Source of the DNA: Diploptera punctata
Lineage: Eukaryota > Arthropoda > Insecta > Blattodea > Blaberidae
Length of the DNA stretch: 64,000 bases
Assembly: GCA_030220185.1 (NCBI GenBank)
Contig: JASPKZ010004202.1
Location: 3,840,001-3,904,000 of the forward strand
Reading direction: 5' to 3'
In this document: positions 19,960 through 29,866 of the stretch, in pieces
How the letters are laid out: each line of letters starts with the position of its first letter
Numbering within the stretch: the first letter of the stretch is position 1
Notes under the pieces: model-generated
The model's input: the letters and a program-made list of their open reading frames with translations, nothing else
Told to the model about the DNA's origin: nothing
The model's database searches: none
Translations under genes and position numbers: made by a program

Positions 19960-20433
19960 TATAAATAATAAAATATCAAAATTCTAGGGAATATGTGGTA
20001 CGATAAAACGATCACTAAATAACAAAACAACAAGAGAGACCCAATTGAAATTTTATAAAATGTTGGCAGTACCGGTACTGCTCTATGGATCAGAAGCCTG
20101 AATACATAAAAAAACAAGATCTAAGTAGGATAACGGCGGCAGAAATGAAATTTTTGAGATCTGTTAAAGGGTGCACTAAGGAAGACAGAATCAAGAACAC
20201 AGAAATAAGACAGGAACTTGAAATATTTGCAATAACTGATAAAATAGATACATATAGACAAAAATGGAAGCAACACATAGACAGAATGAATGAAGATAGA
20301 TATCCAAAACAAATAACAAAATACAAACCTAAAGGCACCCGAGATGTGGGCAGACCTAGAAAGAGATGGGCTGAAGTCGGAACGGGTCAACAGACCTAAT
20401 CCATGAATGCAGATGATGATGATGATGATGATG
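19960..20433 (+). mobile_element. LINE-D copy, post-RT half
   Basis: About 19985-20100 encodes degraded MCGTIKRSL and KFYKMLAVPVLLYGSEA; 20085-20399 encodes RITAAEMKFLRSVKGCTKED, RQKWKQHIDRMNEDRYPKQI, GTRDVGRPRKRWAEVGTGQQ and a stop. It ends (GAT)n at 20412-20433. One stop interrupts the frame at 20100. 5'-truncated. Confidence 0.85.

Positions 20434-20514
<81 letters not shown>
20434..20514. repeat. (ATT)n microsatellite
   Basis: ATT array continuing the GAT tail of LINE-D. Confidence 0.95.
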
Positions 20515-21206
20515 TGCTGCAATGGAGCAAAATATAACATGAAAATCTTAACAAATAAAACCAAATCACTGGCAATATCAAATTACCCACGACGTGTTAA
20601 ATTAGAAATAGAAGGGAAAAGTATAGAACAAGTCATGAAATTCAAATATTTAGGAACAGAAATTAATATCAGCAGCAGAATAACAGATGAAATCCTCCAT
20701 CAGGCAAATAATGCAAACAAAATATCGGGATGTTTAAACAATACTGTTTGGAAAAATAAAAATTTAAGAATAGATACAAAAGTAAGAATTTACAAATCTG
20801 TCATAAGACCAGTTCTAACATATGGTTCTGAATGCCGAACAGAAACTCAAAAAACAGAACAAATCAATGAAACAACCGAAATGAAAGTTTTAAGGAAAAT
20901 CGTAGGAAAATCGTTGAGAGAGATAATTCGCAGCTCAGTTATTAGAAAAGAATGTGAAATTGAACCTATAAACCTCTGGATAAATGATAGAAGATTAAAC
21001 TGGAACGATCACATGGATAGAATGGATAACAGTAGATTAGTGAAGGAAGTACGTGACTGGACACCTCAGCAGAAAAGGCCTTTAGAAAGACCACAACTAC
21101 GATGGAAGGACGACACCATACCCCGGACCTGTAGTGAATGAACACGCAACAAGCTGCCAGCTTTCATGCGTAGAGGAAGAAGAAGAAGAAGAAGAAGAAG
21201 AAGAAA
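20515..21206 (+). pseudogene. LINE-B copy, RT C-terminal half with long open frame
   Basis: The frame ending at 21141 is open across about 205 codons of LINE-B: NMKILTNKTKSLAIS, VMKFKYLGTEINISSR, TKVRIYKSVIRPVLTYGSEC, INETTEMKVLRKIVGK, NDRRLNWNDHMDRMDNSRLV, RPLERPQLRWKDD and a stop. The isoleucine run before it is the ATT array, not protein. It ends (GAA)n at 21175-21206. The RT active site and endonuclease are absent, so it is a 5'-truncated copy. The minus-strand copy is at 498. Confidence 0.85.
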
Positions 21207-21212
21207 GATTAA

Positions 21213-21218
<6 letters not shown>

Positions 21219-21262
<44 letters not shown>
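21219..21262. repeat. (TTA)n microsatellite
   Basis: TTA array after the LINE-B tail and target of SINE-1. Confidence 0.95.
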
Positions 21263-21264
<2 letters not shown>

Positions 21265-21268
21265 TTTT

Positions 21269-21676
21269 ATCGGCCGCGGTGGACTAGTGGTTATGCTCCT
21301 TGCCTCTAGTCCCAAGGGTCGCGGGTTCAAACCCGGCCGGTGTCGTTGGATTTTTTAGGACGGAAAAATCCAAGGAGCAAGTCCTCCGGGAGGGACTTTA
21401 AGCCATGGGTCCCGAGTCTGAAGATTTTCACGCTCGTAAAAAATCCTTAAGCCTGAATGAAAAGGCCTCTAAGCAAAATTTACCTAATTTTCCCGTCCTA
21501 GTACTACCTTGGTTTCCTAGATGTCAGTATGAGGTGGAACGCTGATCACGGACCACTCAAAATGACATCTATACGAAAAAAAGTGTAACTAAATTAGTAT
21601 GGTTCAAATTCTTCCCTGTAGAGGGAGAGCGCCTAAATCTCTGTAAAGGGAAAACATAGGCTTACAATACAATACA
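21269..21676 (+). repeat. SINE-1 copy with 13-bp duplication
   Basis: Full-length tRNA-derived copy: head TATCGGCCGCGGTGGACTAG, B box GGGTTCAAACCC, tail GGCTTACAATACAATACA. ATTATTAATTTTT is repeated at 21256-21268 and 21677-21689. Confidence 0.9.
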
Positions 21677-21689
21677 ATTATTAATTTTT

Positions 21690-22082
21690 TCTTTGCATGT
21701 ATGTGAGTTAGAATGAAGTGGTGTTTTTAGCGCATTCGTTTTAAAATTCAACATTGCTTCTGTGAATTGATCTTTTGACTATTCATGGGGTTTTTTAGAT
21801 GGTTAATATTCATTTTGGTAATTGATTTACCAGAATTGTGTGTTATAACAGACATTTAGCAAGTCCAAACAGACTGGACAGGTCAGGTAATTGTGTGCAG
21901 TACTGGATGTTCATTAGTTATTCAACTGTTATATCACCTTGCTTCTAATAAAGCTATTGATTGTCATTTGTTTGCCATGGCTGGATACGTTATTCCAGTA
22001 ATTTTATACAATCCGTGATTGAGAATATATCTATTTTCAGAACTTTTCTACGTCGCCCAGAAGTAAGATAATTTATCAATTT
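21690..22082. other. Unassigned spacer
   Basis: No gene or recognised repeat. Confidence 0.3.
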
Positions 22083-22113
22083 TACTAGCTAATGTCCGGG
22101 TGCGCTACGCCTA

Positions 22114-22156
<43 letters not shown>
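22083..22156. repeat. Fragment of ACTAG-ended element with (TA)n
   Basis: ACTAGCTAATGTCCGGGTGC and GCCTAAATAAAT match the left end of the element at 4256, and are followed by a TA array. Confidence 0.5.
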
Positions 22157-22161
<5 letters not shown>

Positions 22162-22204
22162 TTCCAAACATTACTATAAATAATATAATTATCCCTTATT
22201 CTTC

Positions 22205-23105
22205 TTCAGTAATAGATATTGGACTACATCTAGACGCAAATTTAACCTGGCAAACACAAGTGAAACACATATGTAAAAAGACTTTCTCCATCTTACATTT
22301 TCTTAGACGTTTAAAGAATTTTCTCCCAGTTTCGTTAAAACAAATCCTTGTGCAGAATCTTGTGTTGCCACACTTCGATTATTGTGACATTATATATAAT
22401 GATCTAAACTATGACTTGTCGAAGAGACTGCAGCGTGTTCATAATGCTTGCGTTCGATTCATTTTCAATATCCGCCATTATGATCATATTTCGAACACTT
22501 CAGTTACCTCTCTTGGCTCCGTCTTACTGACAGACGTAAATTGCACTCTCTTTCACTACTTTTCAAGCTTCTGAATTCCTACACTCATAGTTACCTAGCG
22601 TCCCAAATTGAGAAGTTATCTTCTTACCACAATATTGACACTAGGTCACAAGATAACAGTCTGCTAATAATCCCTCTTCATAGCACTTCCTCTTATTCTT
22701 CTTCCTTCACAGTAGCCTCTGCCCGCTCTTGGAATTTCATTTCTCAAGATATCAGGGGTTGCCGCACACTTTGCACTTTTAAGTCACGCTTATACAGTTA
22801 CCTGTTGTCTAATAATTAATTTTTCTCTATTTATTTAAATTTATGCTAGGCCTATGTCAATAATAATTTTTTCTCTTTTTTTATATATCTTGTACGTATT
22901 ATACATTAAATTCGTTAAATCTAGAGTAAATCAAAATACATTATAAATATTAATTGTATTGTATTCATAACATGTAATTGTTTATTTTTATTGTAATTTA
23001 GATGTAAGACTATTTTTTTTTGTATTTTTTAAAACCTGGTTGAAAGCAGACAAGGCCTTAAGGCCTTAACTCTGCCAAGTAAAATAAAGCTATTATTATT
23101 AAAAT
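22205..23105 (+). mobile_element. LINE-J, CR1/jockey-like RT C-terminal end and 3' UTR
   Basis: Encodes DIGLHLDANLTWQTQVKHIC, RRLKNFLPVSLKQILVQNLV, LPHFDYCDIIYNDLNYDLSK, LQRVHNACVRFIF, then after a frameshift HSLSLLFKLLNSYTHSYLAS, NIDTRSQDNSLL, TVASARSWNF and TFKSRLYSYLLSNN with a stop. This is the thumb/C-terminal region of CR1/jockey-type LINEs. The 3' UTR ends with a hairpin around AAGGCCTTAAGGCCTT, AATAAA and a TATTATTATT tail. 5'-truncated. Confidence 0.85.
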
Positions 23106-23110
23106 AAAGC

Positions 23111-23155
<45 letters not shown>

Positions 23156-23162
23156 ATAGTTA

Positions 23163-23535
23163 AATATTTAGCATTGAGCAATGCAAGCTTAATATGGCAT
23201 GATAAGAAAAATAAATGCCTGGACGGGATTCGAACCTGGATCTCTGAGTCTGTACCTCAGTGTGATATTCATGACACCACCAGGCGAATCCAATTCAAAC
23301 ATTTATTTTTCTTATATATGTATTATATTCCCCGTTATAACTAGATGTCGCGAGAACTCGGTCTTCACTGCCATCTAGTAGCTGACTATAACAAGTAAGC
23401 AAATTAAAGAGAACATTTTTACGTTATAGCAGTGACGCTTTATCGATGTTATAATTAAATGTTTAACATTGAGCAATGCAAGCTTAATATGGCATGATAA
23501 GAAAATGCCGTCCAGGCATTTATTTTTCTTATCAT
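23163..23535. repeat. tRNA-like palindromic module with flanking direct repeat
   Basis: AAGAAAAATAAATG at 23204 and CATTTATTTTTCTT at 23299 form an inverted pair around a tRNA-like minus-strand sequence (B-box-like GGTTCGAATCC read on the minus strand). TAACATTGAGCAATGCAAGC and its continuation recur at about 23173 and 23464 (291 bp apart). The second copy ends in the inverse GTCCAGGCATTTATTTTTCT. TA arrays bound it on both sides. Confidence 0.6.
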
Positions 23536-23536
23536 A

Positions 23537-23569
<33 letters not shown>

Positions 23570-23572
<3 letters not shown>

Positions 23573-24433
23573 TAAAACGTGTTAAAGCCGGAACGTGAAT
23601 AATGTGGAAATCTGTCCAATGTGAACAAATGTATTGGTCCCGGCAAAATAATAGTAATTTTACCTGCATTTATTTTGTATAAAACAGAATCTGTCCAACA
23701 AGGAAACGGAAGGTTATTTCTACACAATTCATGAAAAAAATGTTATAAGGCGGAAAGATGGAGAGAGAGAAGTAAAATAGTTTCCACTACATTGAATTCC
23801 CGTTAGGCGAATTAACAATAAGTGATGATTTGCGAAATACAGCTTCGTTTAACAAATATTTGACGTGTGGAATCTGTCTTACAAATAACCAGTGCACTGT
23901 AAAATCTTCAATTAGTTGAACATCTGAGACTGATTGTCTACGTATCTTTCACAGGTAGCGTCTGAATTTATGGAATAAAGATGGCTAAATCGTATGTATC
24001 ATTGTCATTAAGCGAAAAAGTAAAGGTGATTAAAAATAACGAAAAAACTCTCACTACACGAAATAATGACTAAATTTAAATGTAGAAAACCCCAAGTTTG
24101 TGAGATTTTAAAACACAAAAAAAAAATTAATTAATGGATACAAGGAAATGGTCAAATGAAGAAATCAACGAGGTGAGGGAGTGTTTTACAAGTCTGCGAT
24201 CAATATAGTGTGGAATGAAATTTACGGGGAATCAAAGGAAATGGACGAAAGTATAGTTATATAGTTAGTGACTGAAAATCGAAATTGCATTCTTTAATTT
24301 CAGGATACGCGCAGAAGAGACAATTTAACGGTGACGAAACGGGACTGTTTTTCCGCGTGTCACCATCGAAATCGCTCGAGCATACTATACTTCACTTTTT
24401 ATAATGCGGAAAGTTCTCTAATGTGGAAAAAAT
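23570..24433 (+). pseudogene. Pogo/Tigger-like transposon remnant, 3' end lost
   Basis: Starts with the TIR CAGTAAAACGTGTTAAAGCC after TA. At 23981 an ATG opens MAKSYVSLSLSEKVKVIKNN; a frameshift leads to KLSLHEIMTKFKCRKPQVCE and ILKHK, the helix-turn-helix (CENP-B-type) N-terminus of Tigger transposases. At about 24330 FNGDETGLFFRVSPSKS matches the first DDE aspartate segment (NADETGLF in the family). Most of the catalytic domain is deleted. Sequence near 24395-24433 (ATAATGCGGAAAGTTCTCTA) is the subterminal 3' part; the final TIR is replaced by LINE-A. Confidence 0.8.
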
Positions 24434-24560
24434 TGGTGATTGGAAAATATATTAGGATTGGGATGCATGGAGAGTTTATCCGCGCATCCATGAACCTATG
24501 GGTTCGATAGTGCCAGTTAGTTAGTTAGTTAGTTAGTTAATTAGTTAGTTAGTTAGTTAA
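24434..24560 (+). mobile_element. LINE-A 3' terminal fragment with (TTAG)n tail
   Basis: Covers only the last codons (DVWRAY...MNLRVR equivalent, degraded) and the stop, then GTGCCAGTTAGTTAGTTAG repeated about ten times. It joins the Tigger remnant abruptly. Confidence 0.8.
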
Positions 24561-24939
24561 AGACATCAGAGTCATCTGGTTTGCAGCAATAAAACATAGT
24601 CGTAGTTTCTTCAATCACAGAGTTATCTTTTGTGAAATGTCCATTTCAGAGATAAATGATTGTTTCTTCTAAGGGTGTAAGGGTTCATGTTTCCGTGATA
24701 TTCGGTGGAGTATGAATAGATATCACCTCTCGCTAAAGTTAAAGTATTCATTGAACACACCGGAATCGTGGCACCGACAGAGTAATCCAATTAGGAAGTC
24801 AGACATTTCTAGATCGATAGAGAATCAAATTTTTTAAGATCGAACAGAACTGAAGTCAAACAGAATATCCATGATAAGATAATTGTAACTAAATTGATTA
24901 TAAATAGTAAAAATATATAATTTAACGGGTTTTAAATGT
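24561..24939. other. Unassigned spacer
   Basis: No gene or recognised repeat. Confidence 0.3.
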
Positions 24940-24948
24940 GTACAACAT

Positions 24949-25409
24949 CTTCCTGTTGTATTATATGGGAGCGAAACATGGACTCTTACTTTAAGGGAGG
25001 AAAGGAGATTACGAGTATTTGAGAATAAATTACTTAGTAATATTTTTGGACCAAAGAGAGATGAACAGACAGGTGAATGGAGAAGACTACATAACAATTA
25101 ACTACATGGTCTTTATAGGAAGCCAGATATAATAAGAACAATTAAGTCCCGTAGGCTGCGATGGGCAGGACATGTTGCACGTATGGGGAATGAAATACTT
25201 GCATGGAAGCTTCTTGTAGGAAAATCAGAGGGAAAACGCCCAGTTGGTAGACCAAAAATGAGGTGGGAGACTAACATTAACTATGATTTGAGGGAAGTAG
25301 ATTATACAGGGAATAATTGGAAAGCATTAGCTCAGGGTAGGGATGTATGGAGAGCTTATGTCCGTGCGGCCAAGAACCTACGGTTTCGATAGTGCCAGTG
25401 AGTGAGTAA
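24949..25409 (+). mobile_element. LINE-A copy with 9-bp duplication
   Basis: Encodes LYGSETWTLTLREERRLRVF, TGEWRRLHN, RRLRWAGHVARMGNEILAWK and PVGRPKMRW to LRFR and stop; 25183-25392 is open. GTACAACAT stands at 24940-24948 and 25410-25418. The tail is GTGCCAGTGAGTGAGTAA. 5'-truncated, 461 bp. Confidence 0.9.
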
Positions 25410-25434
25410 GTACAACATGTTCCTGTGACCAATA

Positions 25435-25660
25435 TTAAGTTTTGATTCTCTTCCTCCATTCATGTCTATCCCTCCAGTCACCATCCGTAGTCCTCTGTCC
25501 TTCATTAAAATCATAATTCCCTCTATCCATGTATTCTTAGGTCTCCCTCTTCTTTTCCTCCGATTTGGAATCCACTCCAAACTACTAACTGGCAATCTAT
25601 CTCCAGTCAACCTCTTCACGTGTCCAAACTATTGTTATTGTTTATTTCACATAAAATGTA
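25435..25660 (-). mobile_element. LINE-L 3' end, minus strand
   Basis: The minus-strand frame gives KRLTGDRLPVSSLEWIPNRR, KRRGRPKNTWIEGIMILMKD, RGLRMVTGGIDMNGGRES and LNIG. It belongs to the same post-RT GRP-domain class as the others. A plus-strand copy is at 61230-61440. Confidence 0.75.
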
Positions 25661-25680
25661 TTTGTTTCGTTAAAAAATTA

Positions 25681-25808
25681 CACTGAGCAATAAAAAATAT
25701 TTTTTTTTTGTCTCAGAAAGAAAAATACGTTATTCTGATAGTATTTTTTCTCCTGAATTCAAATATGATATCGGTTTTTCTCCATCACGCAAGTTTTCCG
25801 AGAGATTC
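25681..25808. mobile_element. Repeat-G copy 3, left end only
   Basis: CACTGAGCAATAAAAAATAT after TTA, then the shared GTCTCAGAAAGAAAAATACG segment; similarity ends near 25808. Confidence 0.7.
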
Positions 25809-26115
25809 CATCCTTTTTGACGGGAACCAAGCTTTTCAGACTGGTTTTTGGATAACTTTAAATCTCGTTTGAGATCGTTTTACCTGTCAGAGTTAAGGCC
25901 TAAAGGCCTTCTCTGCGACTCAACCAGGAAAAAAAATACAAAAATTATTCTTACATCTAAATTACAATAAACATAAATATACATGTATCTCTACAATATG
26001 ATTATTATATACAAAATATTTTGATTCGATCTAGATTTACCGACCGGATTATAAAATGTACAAAATTGAAAAGTCAGATAACAAAAAACTAATAATAACA
26101 TAGAATAAATTTAGT

Positions 26116-26626
26116 TACTTACTTACTTACTTACTCACTGGCACTATCGAACCCGTAGGTTCATGGCCGCGCGGACATAAGCTCTCCATACATCCCTATC
26201 CTGAGCTAATGCTTTCCAATCATTTCCTGTATAATCTACTTCCCTCAAATCATAGTTAATGTTGTTCTCCCACCTCATTCTTGGTCTACCAACTGGGCGT
26301 TTTCCTTCTGGCTTTCCTACAAGAAGTTTCCATGCACGTCTTTCATTCCCCATACGCGCAACATGTCCTGCCCATCGCAGTCTACGGGACTTAACTGTTC
26401 TTTGGTCGAAGGTGATAAGCCAGACGAAATAAGTACCTTGGTCGAAAGAGTGACGATCTTTCACCGTAAAAATACAACCGTCAAGAAATGCGGACATGGG
26501 TTCTACTGGGGTAAAATTTTCCGGAGGTCAAATAGTCCCCCATTCGGTTCTCCGGGCGGGGACTACTTCAGGGAACCCATGCCAAAGGCTCAAACACAGG
26601 GACATGTTCCTAGGAACATGGAATGT
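26116..26626 (-). mobile_element. LINE-A insertion with inverted 5' segment
   Basis: 26116-26405 is the LINE-A 3' end on the minus strand (RRLRWAGHVARMGNERRAWK to LRVR and a (GTAA)n tail). 26406-26626 is on the plus strand and ends MFLGTWNVRI, which matches the opening of an APE-type LINE endonuclease (L-x-I-x-TWNVR). The 15-mer TAGAATAAATTTAGT at 26101-26115 and 26627-26641 encloses both, so they arrived together. This is the structure expected from twin priming. Confidence 0.75.
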
Positions 26627-26805
26627 TAGAATAAATTTAGTAGTGGAGAAAAATGAATTATTTAACAACATGTATTTGTATAAGCGTGACTTAAAAGTAC
26701 CGAGTGTGCGGCAACCCCTGATTATTTGAGGAAGGAAATACGAGCGGGCAGAGGCTACTGTGAAAGAAGTAGAATAAGAGGAAGTGCTATGAAGAGAGAT
26801 TGTTA

Positions 26806-27046
26806 TCTGCTTGTCCAGTCGCACAGTTTACGACGCCCTGCTCTGGTGAGATGACACCTCACTTCACCATATTTGTATCGGCTCACAGCTAGACACAATA
26901 ACGCCGCTAACACAGACGGTTAAATGGTTAAACCCCAAACTGATAACCACAAAGGTATTGGCCATCAGGTAGCCGCAACTGGTTACAAACGTGGCACACT
27001 GGGCAATGCTAGAACATTGCCACTTATTAGTGGTGGTGGTAGTAGT
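26806..27046 (+). repeat. SINE-3 copy inside LINE-J
   Basis: Contains CAGTTTACGACGCCCTGCTC and a body shared with 47054-47286 and 59970-60150 (minus). It ends in TGG/TAG trinucleotides. AGAGATTGTTA is repeated at 26795-26805 and 27047-27057. No clear tRNA B box in this copy. Confidence 0.75.
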
Positions 27047-27104
27047 AGAGATTGTTAGCAGGCTGCCATCTTGTGACCTAGTGTCAATATTGTGGTAAGA
27101 AGAT

Positions 27105-27539
27105 CTATCTATCTTCGGGTTTTTACAGCTGCTGCCGTCTTCCCATGCCAAACCTCCAAAGCCTACGGTCTTGGGCATCTTCGATGCTTAGCCCTCTAGC
27201 TTGCATTACTGTATTCATGTTTTCCTTCCATGTTACCCTTGGTCTCCCTCTTTTCTTCTTTCTGTTCGGATGCCATTCATATAGTTGCTTCGGCCATCGC
27301 TCATCTTCCATTCTTAAGACATGTCCTAAGCATTTTAATTCCTTTTCCTCAATTCTTTCAATTATGCTTTCTTCTGCTTCCATTATGTTTCTAATTTCCT
27401 TATTTGTGACATGTTCTATTCTAGACTTTCTGGCACTTCTCCGTAAATAATCCATTTCTAGAGCTATTAGTCTATTCTTGTAGTACTTACTGATTGTCCC
27501 CTTTCGAGGGTTCGTTGATAAATATACCTTCAAACACAA
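27105..27539 (-). mobile_element. LINE-M 3' end inside LINE-J
   Basis: The minus-strand frame at 27123-27560 encodes ALEMDYLRRSARKSRIEHVT, ELKCLGHVLRMEDERWPKQL and RGRPRVTWKENMNTVMQARG, a LINE post-RT domain. GGTAAGAAGAT stands at 27094-27104 and 27540-27550, an exact 11-bp duplication. 435 bp, 5'-truncated. The first residues of the open frame lie in LINE-J and are not part of it. Confidence 0.85.
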
Positions 27540-27650
27540 GGTAAGAAGATAACTTCTCAAATCTGGACGCCAGGTAACTAGAAATGTAGTAATTCAGAAG
27601 ATTGAAAAGAAGTGCAAGAGAGTGCAATTTACGTCTGTCAGTGAGTGTCA

Positions 27651-28279
27651 TGCGAAAATATCTATAACGTTAGAGTTTAAACTAAGTTAAAGAAGAAGAA
27701 GAAGTAAAACATGTGAAATTAAAATAGGATAAAGCTAGGATTGCTGTGATGTAATAAGATTCGGAACGTTCATCATGGAAGTAGTTACAGCGTCGACGAT
27801 AGCTGCATTTTGCTTGAAAACAATGTAATGACATTGAGATTAATAACTTAAAACTGGGATTATTTAAAAAAAGAAGTGTAAATTTAATTTCAAGCGCTTG
27901 GGGTTTTTAGAAGGCATAAAACTCCAGTTTATATCTAGTTTTAATCTAACAGGAGAATTTATGTTGGAAGCGTTTAAGGCTGTGCTATCCATTAACCTCT
28001 ATATACAAGACCTGGTGTACAATTTAAAATACGTTAATAGCAGCATGTATTAATGCTACCTCCTGCTGGCGAGAACAAGCAATTTGGCTTTCCCAGGTTG
28101 TTTGAATTGCCAAATCCGATATCTGAGGATCTGCCCTCCTTGTCTGACGGGTGGTGATGTCGCACTGTCGATGTAATGGGTGTTTGTTAGCGGTGGAGGG
28201 CAGAGGGCGACTTCATTTCTCAATCTCTGCTTCTCTCGATGTCTCACACAGTAACAAGGGCACTTCTCTAACTTCCCTA
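27651..28279. other. Unassigned spacer
   Basis: No recognised repeat; one GAA run near 27690. The minus frame at 28056-28292 has no motif I recognise. Confidence 0.3.
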
Positions 28280-28825
28280 CACTGAGCAACAAAAAAGAAA
28301 CTTTTTTTTGTCTCAGAAAGAAAAATATGCGATTCTGATAGTATTTTTTCTCCTGAATTCAAATATAATATCGGTTTTTCTCCATCAAACGAGGTTTCCG
28401 AGAGACAGGCATTTTATAATTTCAAACACTTTAATATTTTCTACATTCGTAACTTCACAATATTCGAACATTCGGACTCACCTAGAAAGTAAGAAATGAC
28501 GATTTTCTGCTATATTTCGCCTGTGGAACATCCCTCTTGATGGTCCAACAATAATCGGTCAGCATATTAGGATTCCATTTGCCTAGATATCTCTCTTCCA
28601 TAGCTGGAACTATTTGAGTTAGCTCATTTGGTTTTATTCTACAATGGATAAATGGACGAAAAAACGTTTATTAAAAAAATAATTATTTAAATCCATTAAT
28701 TGAAATTGAAATAAAAAACTGTGGGTGATGGAGAAATTCCGAATACATATTTCAAAACACGATAAAAAAAACTGCATTACGTACAACTATTGGTACTCAT
28801 GAGACAAAAATCATGTTGACCAGTG
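28280..28825. mobile_element. Repeat-G copy 4
   Basis: 546 bp from CACTGAGCAACAAAAAAGAA to GTTGACCAGTG, the clearest inverted ends in the window. The minus strand encodes AMEERYLGKW, MLTDYCWTIKRDVP and a stop near 28490. It carries CTATTTGAGTTAGCTCATTTGG where copies 1 and 2 have the GEHFHQ coding segment, so the interior differs. Confidence 0.7.
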
Positions 28826-28901
28826 AAATTAATCTTTAGACATTAAATAAGGTGTCTTTCTAATGCTACTACAGCATACGTGCAAGTTGTCTCATGTACA
28901 G

Positions 28902-29772
28902 AGGAATTTCGGATAATTTTAACCCCTGTTTTGAATTTGTTTTTCTTCTTTTAATTAAGAGATTTCAATTTTGTTTAATTACATTGATTATCATTAGTTG
29001 TAACTATGAAATAGCATTGTTATTTTATTCAAATATGGAAACATCTTTATAGTTTATAAACTTTTTACATTACAAGAAAGGTCCACTTTAACCTCCATAT
29101 TCGGATAAAGTGGACCCCAGAGTCCACCTTAGCTTTTAGTCTATTTTTAAGTTTATTTACTCTATTACTTTATACAGACAGACACAGATTAATCTCAAAA
29201 TATTTATGACTGATCATAATTAAAAAGCGTTAATTATTATTTAATGTTTTCAAAAAAATGTTGATTCTAAAATTCACACGTCATCCAACTGCAGAAAGCG
29301 ACGGTCTTTGGGTTTAATAAAACTACAAGGATATTAAATAAAATTAATTAAATAAATTGTTTTTACAGATAACATCCTCATTGATAAAATATACATATTC
29401 GTGTAAAGTGGACCCAGAGGATCCACATTAACCGAATTCCTTTGTTATGTTTAATTATTTTATACAGCCACCATGTCACATAATATCAAACCAAACCCGT
29501 CAGTATATTAAAACAGCATCTACATAATATAATATATTTAGGAGATTTTTCAACATTTGTAATATTCAACAGCAGAAATTAAGAATTGATTCTTAGCTTG
29601 AAAAATTTTTAAAGTGGTTATTTTCATAAATATCACAAATAAACCCTTCTTCGCACAAAGAATATAATAAACTGGACTTGAACCCGTCAAAGTTGATGAG
29701 GGGCAGCACCAACTAAAGAAAATATTAACAGGATCCACTCAAACAGAGGGGTCCACATTACCCGAACTTCCT
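28902..29772. mobile_element. Putative DNA transposon with GTCCAC subterminal repeats
   Basis: The left end AGGAATTTCGGATAATTTTA and the inverted right end AGGAAGTTCGGGTAATGTGG are imperfect TIRs that continue ACCCCTSTKTTKGA. Inside, GGTCCACTTTAACC-type motifs occur near 29078, 29115, 29405, 29430 and 29751 in both orientations. No transposase frame is seen. The TIR style recalls pogo/Tigger-type MITEs; class not proven. Confidence 0.5.
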
Positions 29773-29808
<36 letters not shown>

Positions 29809-29829
29809 GAATGTATGGCTAAAAAACTA

Positions 29830-29866
<37 letters not shown>

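Larger units (their letters stand above)
25880..27650 (-). mobile_element. LINE-J copy split by three insertions, minus strand
   Basis: Minus-strand LINE-J pieces: 3' UTR at 25880-26115 (TGTCAGAGTTAAGGCCTAAA), coding end at 26627-26805 (TSFTVASARS, IIRGCRTLGTFKSRLYKYML), 27047-27104 (NIDTRSQD) and 27540-27650 (HSLALLFNLLN-type). LINE-A, SINE-3 and LINE-M interrupt it, each with an exact target duplication. Removing them restores LINE-J order. Confidence 0.85.

Noticed and set aside
27123..27560. Single 145-codon gene on the minus strand
   Set aside because: Its first codons lie in LINE-J and the 11-bp duplication; only the LINE-M part is real.
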